A DNA stretch of 6,408 nucleotides from B21-G16 sp003644825 [NCBI: Candidatus Zhuqueibacterota bacterium] (GTDB lineage: Bacteria > SM23-31 > B21-G16). Below, piece by piece: positions 4,601 to 6,408 of the stretch (position 1 is its first letter; each line of letters opens with the position of its first letter). The position numbers were made by a program, and so were the translations under genes. Location of the stretch: assembly GCA_003644825.1 (NCBI GenBank), contig QNDJ01000105.1, positions 1 to 6,408 of the forward strand, read 5' to 3'. Below the pieces are notes generated by a model. It made no database searches and had not been told where the DNA came from. It saw nothing but the letters and a program-made list of their open reading frames with translations.

Positions 4601-6280
4601 ATGGAAAAGAAAAAATATTCAATTGGAATAGATTTTGGAACAGAATCTGCCAGAGCTCTTCTGGTTGATGTTGAGAACGGAGAAGAAGTTGCTACAGAAA
4701 TTTACAATTATAAAGATGGCGTAATCGATGAGGTTCTTCCCGATGGCAAAACAACTCTCGAACCATTATGGGCATTACAAAATCCTGAAGATTATCTTGA
4801 AGCATTAAAATTTACTGTTCCAGCCACATTAAAAAAAGCCAGGGTTAAACCTGAAGATGTAATTGGAATAGGTATAGATTTTACTGCCTGCACGATAATG
4901 CCTGTAGATAAAAATGGAACACCTCTATGTATGCTTGATGAGTTTAAGAGCATACCTCATGCTTATGTGAAATTATGGAAACACCACGCAGCTCAACCTG
5001 AAGCTGATGCACTAAATGAAATAGCCTGGAAAAGAGGAGAAAGTTTTCTTTTAAGATATGGAGGTAAGATTTCTTCTGAATGGTTTTTCCCGAAAGTATG
5101 GCAGATTCTTAATGAAGCACCCGAAGTATATGAAAAAACTCATAAATTCATCGAAGGTGCCGATTGGATTGTTCTTCAAATGACTGGAGTGGAAAAAAGA
5201 AACTCCTGCACTGCGGGGTACAAGGCAATCTGGGAAAAAGAAACTGGATACCCTTCAAAAGATTTTTTCAAAGCTCTTGACACCCGCCTGGAAAACGTAG
5301 TTGATGAAAAAATGTCCCGGAATATATATCCTGTTGGTGAGAAAGCAGGTGAACTAACGGAAAAAATGGCAAAATCTATGGGCCTTCTTCCAGGAACACC
5401 GGTTGCTGTTGGAAATGTTGATGCTCACGTATCTGTTCCTGCTGCAACTGTAACTGAACCCGGTAAAATGGTTATGATTATGGGAACTTCTATCTGTCAT
5501 ATGATTCTGGAAAAAGAAAAAAAGATAGTTGAAGGTATGTGTGGAGTTGTAGAAGATGGGATTCTGCCCGGCTATTTTGGATATGAAGCAGGACAATCTG
5601 CTGTAGGTGACATATTTGCCTGGTTCATAGAAAATGGAATACCTCCTGAATATCACGATGAGGCAAAAAAATCAAAGATTAACCTGTATACTCTACTTGA
5701 AAATAAAGCCAGAAACCTTAAACCCGGTGAGTCAGGGCTTCTTGCTCTGGACTGGTGGAACGGAAACAGGTCTATACTTGTTGACCACGACCTTACCGGG
5801 CTTTTGATTGGATATACCCTTAATACCAGACCCGAAGAAATTTACAGATGTCTTATTGAGGCAACCGCTTTCGGAACTAAAATTATTATTAATGCCTTCG
5901 AAAACAGCGATGTAAAGGTAAATGAACTTTATGCCTGTGGTGGATTACCTGAAAAAAACAAATTGTTAATGCAAATATTTTCTGATGTCACTGGAAGAGA
6001 AATAAAAATAGCAGCTTCAAAACAGGCTGGTGCTCTTGGTTCTGCAATGTTCGGAGCAGTGGCCGCAGGAAAAAAAGCCGGCGGATACGATTCCATATTT
6101 GATGCCGCAAAAAAAATGGCTCATTTAAAAAAGAAAATCTATAAACCGATTACTGAAAATCAAAAAATCTATTTACAGCTTTTTAAGGAGTATGAAAAAC
6201 TTTACAACTATTTCGGAAAAGGTGCAAACAATGTTATGAAAATTCTTAAAGATATTAAACTCAAAAATATGGGCAAATAA
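4601..6280 (+). CDS. araB: FGGY carbohydrate kinase, probable L-ribulokinase
   Basis: A complete 559-residue kinase, the length of bacterial ribulokinases (about 560) and longer than typical xylulose or glycerol kinases (about 500). N-terminal FGGY domain: phosphate loop [16 protein letters not shown] (8-23), [10 protein letters not shown] (89-97) and [12 protein letters not shown] (158-169). The expected catalytic Asp is D274 in [14 protein letters not shown]-terminal domain: MGTSICHM (294-301), [11 protein letters not shown] (327-337), LDWWNGNRS (383-391) and the family signature [21 protein letters not shown] (445-465). GTESAR, DEFKS with nearby residues and DWWNGNRS are what I associate with ribulokinase. 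Predicted reaction: ATP-dependent phosphorylation of L-ribulose (perhaps ribulose or related ketopentoses) to the 5-phosphate, in the cytoplasm. araA and araD are not in the window. Instead it ends a HEPN-MNT-DUF89 operon, and a polyol dehydrogenase lies 2.3 kb upstream that might supply the ketose. The substrate assignment is less certain than the family. Confidence 0.88.
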   Translation: MEKKKYSIGIDFGTESARALLVDVENGEEVATEIYNYKDGVIDEVLPDGKTTLEPLWALQNPEDYLEALKFTVPATLKKARVKPEDVIGIGIDFTACTIMPVDKNGTPLCMLDEFKSIPHAYVKLWKHHAAQPEADALNEIAWKRGESFLLRYGGKISSEWFFPKVWQILNEAPEVYEKTHKFIEGADWIVLQMTGVEKRNSCTAGYKAIWEKETGYPSKDFFKALDTRLENVVDEKMSRNIYPVGEKAGELTEKMAKSMGLLPGTPVAVGNVDAHVSVPAATVTEPGKMVMIMGTSICHMILEKEKKIVEGMCGVVEDGILPGYFGYEAGQSAVGDIFAWFIENGIPPEYHDEAKKSKINLYTLLENKARNLKPGESGLLALDWWNGNRSILVDHDLTGLLIGYTLNTRPEEIYRCLIEATAFGTKIIINAFENSDVKVNELYACGGLPEKNKLLMQIFSDVTGREIKIAASKQAGALGSAMFGAVAAGKKAGGYDSIFDAAKKMAHLKKKIYKPITENQKIYLQLFKEYEKLYNYFGKGANNVMKILKDIKLKNMGK

Positions 6281-6301
6281 AACACATACATAAATTATAA
6301 T

Positions 6302-6366
6302 ATTGTAACCGTAGAATGGGAATCTGAATCTTAATACAGCATTATCCCAGACTATATTATTACAAT
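6302..6366. repeat. Long imperfect inverted repeat after the kinase gene
   Basis: Nested complementary arms occur in matching order: ATTGTAA (6302-6308) with TTACAAT (6360-6366), TAG (6312-6314) with CTA (6352-6354), and TGGGA (6317-6321) with TCCCA (6345-6349), around a 23-base centre. Together they give about 15 base pairs interrupted by small internal loops. It starts 21 bases after the kinase stop and could be a weak terminator, an RNA-stabilising structure or an operator for the next gene. There is no clean T run. Confidence 0.4.
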
Positions 6367-6377
6367 TTATATATTTA

Positions 6378-6386
6378 TGTTATAAT
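6378..6386 (+). promoter_or_regulatory. Extended -10 promoter element reading out of the window
   Basis: TGTTATAAT combines a perfect TATAAT (6381-6386) with a TG dinucleotide one base upstream (6378-6379), the extended -10 form that needs little or no -35. A weak TTACAA lies at 6360-6365, with a short 15-base gap. Transcription would start near 6393 and serve a gene beyond the window end. AT-rich context makes a chance match possible. Confidence 0.4.
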
Positions 6387-6408
6387 GAAAATTTATTTAA
6401 ACCTATAG

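Noticed and set aside
5354-5656. A 100-codon open frame on the minus strand inside the kinase gene
   Set aside because: It lies wholly within a well-conserved FGGY kinase, its translation is rich in S, F, H and N with no recognisable motif, and it has no supporting context. It is a shadow of the plus-strand gene, as are the minus-strand frames at 1357-1539, 1825-2085 and 2627-2872.
1-6408. CRISPR arrays, tRNA or rRNA genes, insertion sequences or integrase sites
   Set aside because: I saw no regularly spaced repeats, no cloverleaf-like or rRNA-like sequence, and no transposase or integrase fragment on either strand.

Overview
The window is an AT-rich bacterial chromosome fragment read entirely on the plus strand. 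The lineage cannot be named from the sequence. A bacterial-type single-stranded DNA-binding protein, Shine-Dalgarno sites, standard stop codons (TGA, TAA and TAG all terminate genes) and many AGA/AAA codons point to a low-GC bacterium. A stand-alone corrinoid protein, a DUF89 protein and a HEPN/nucleotidyltransferase pair are gene types common in anaerobes and thermophiles, so an anaerobe is a reasonable but unproven guess.

Layout. (1) 103-2260: ssb, a methyltransferase-type corrinoid protein and a zinc-dependent polyol/alcohol dehydrogenase, separated by 24-40 bases and possibly co-transcribed. (2) 2261-2438: an intergenic stretch with a candidate promoter and an unexplained open frame carrying four clustered cysteines. 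(3) 2439-2915: an unrecognised small membrane protein with a strong ribosome binding site, followed by a large 12-bp perfect hairpin, probably its terminator. (4) 3022-6280: a compact operon made of a HEPN-domain protein, a minimal nucleotidyltransferase whose start lies inside the HEPN gene, a DUF89 metal-dependent phosphatase-like protein joined by an ATGA overlap, and an FGGY kinase most like L-ribulokinase 16 bases further on. (5) 6281-6408: no gene, but a long imperfect inverted repeat followed by an extended -10 promoter pointing out of the window.

The most interesting part is the third transcription unit. A HEPN/MNT pair, normally a toxin-antitoxin-like module, is translationally coupled to a DUF89 protein and closely followed by a sugar kinase. 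Its promoter appears to start transcription at the GTG initiation codon itself (a leaderless mRNA), and a 7-bp inverted repeat lies between the -35 and -10 boxes where a repressor could sit.

The dehydrogenase and the ribulokinase could be consecutive steps of polyol or pentose use (polyol to ketose to ketose phosphate), with the DUF89 protein possibly removing wrongly phosphorylated sugars. This is inferred from family knowledge and proximity only; no isomerase, epimerase or transporter is in the window.
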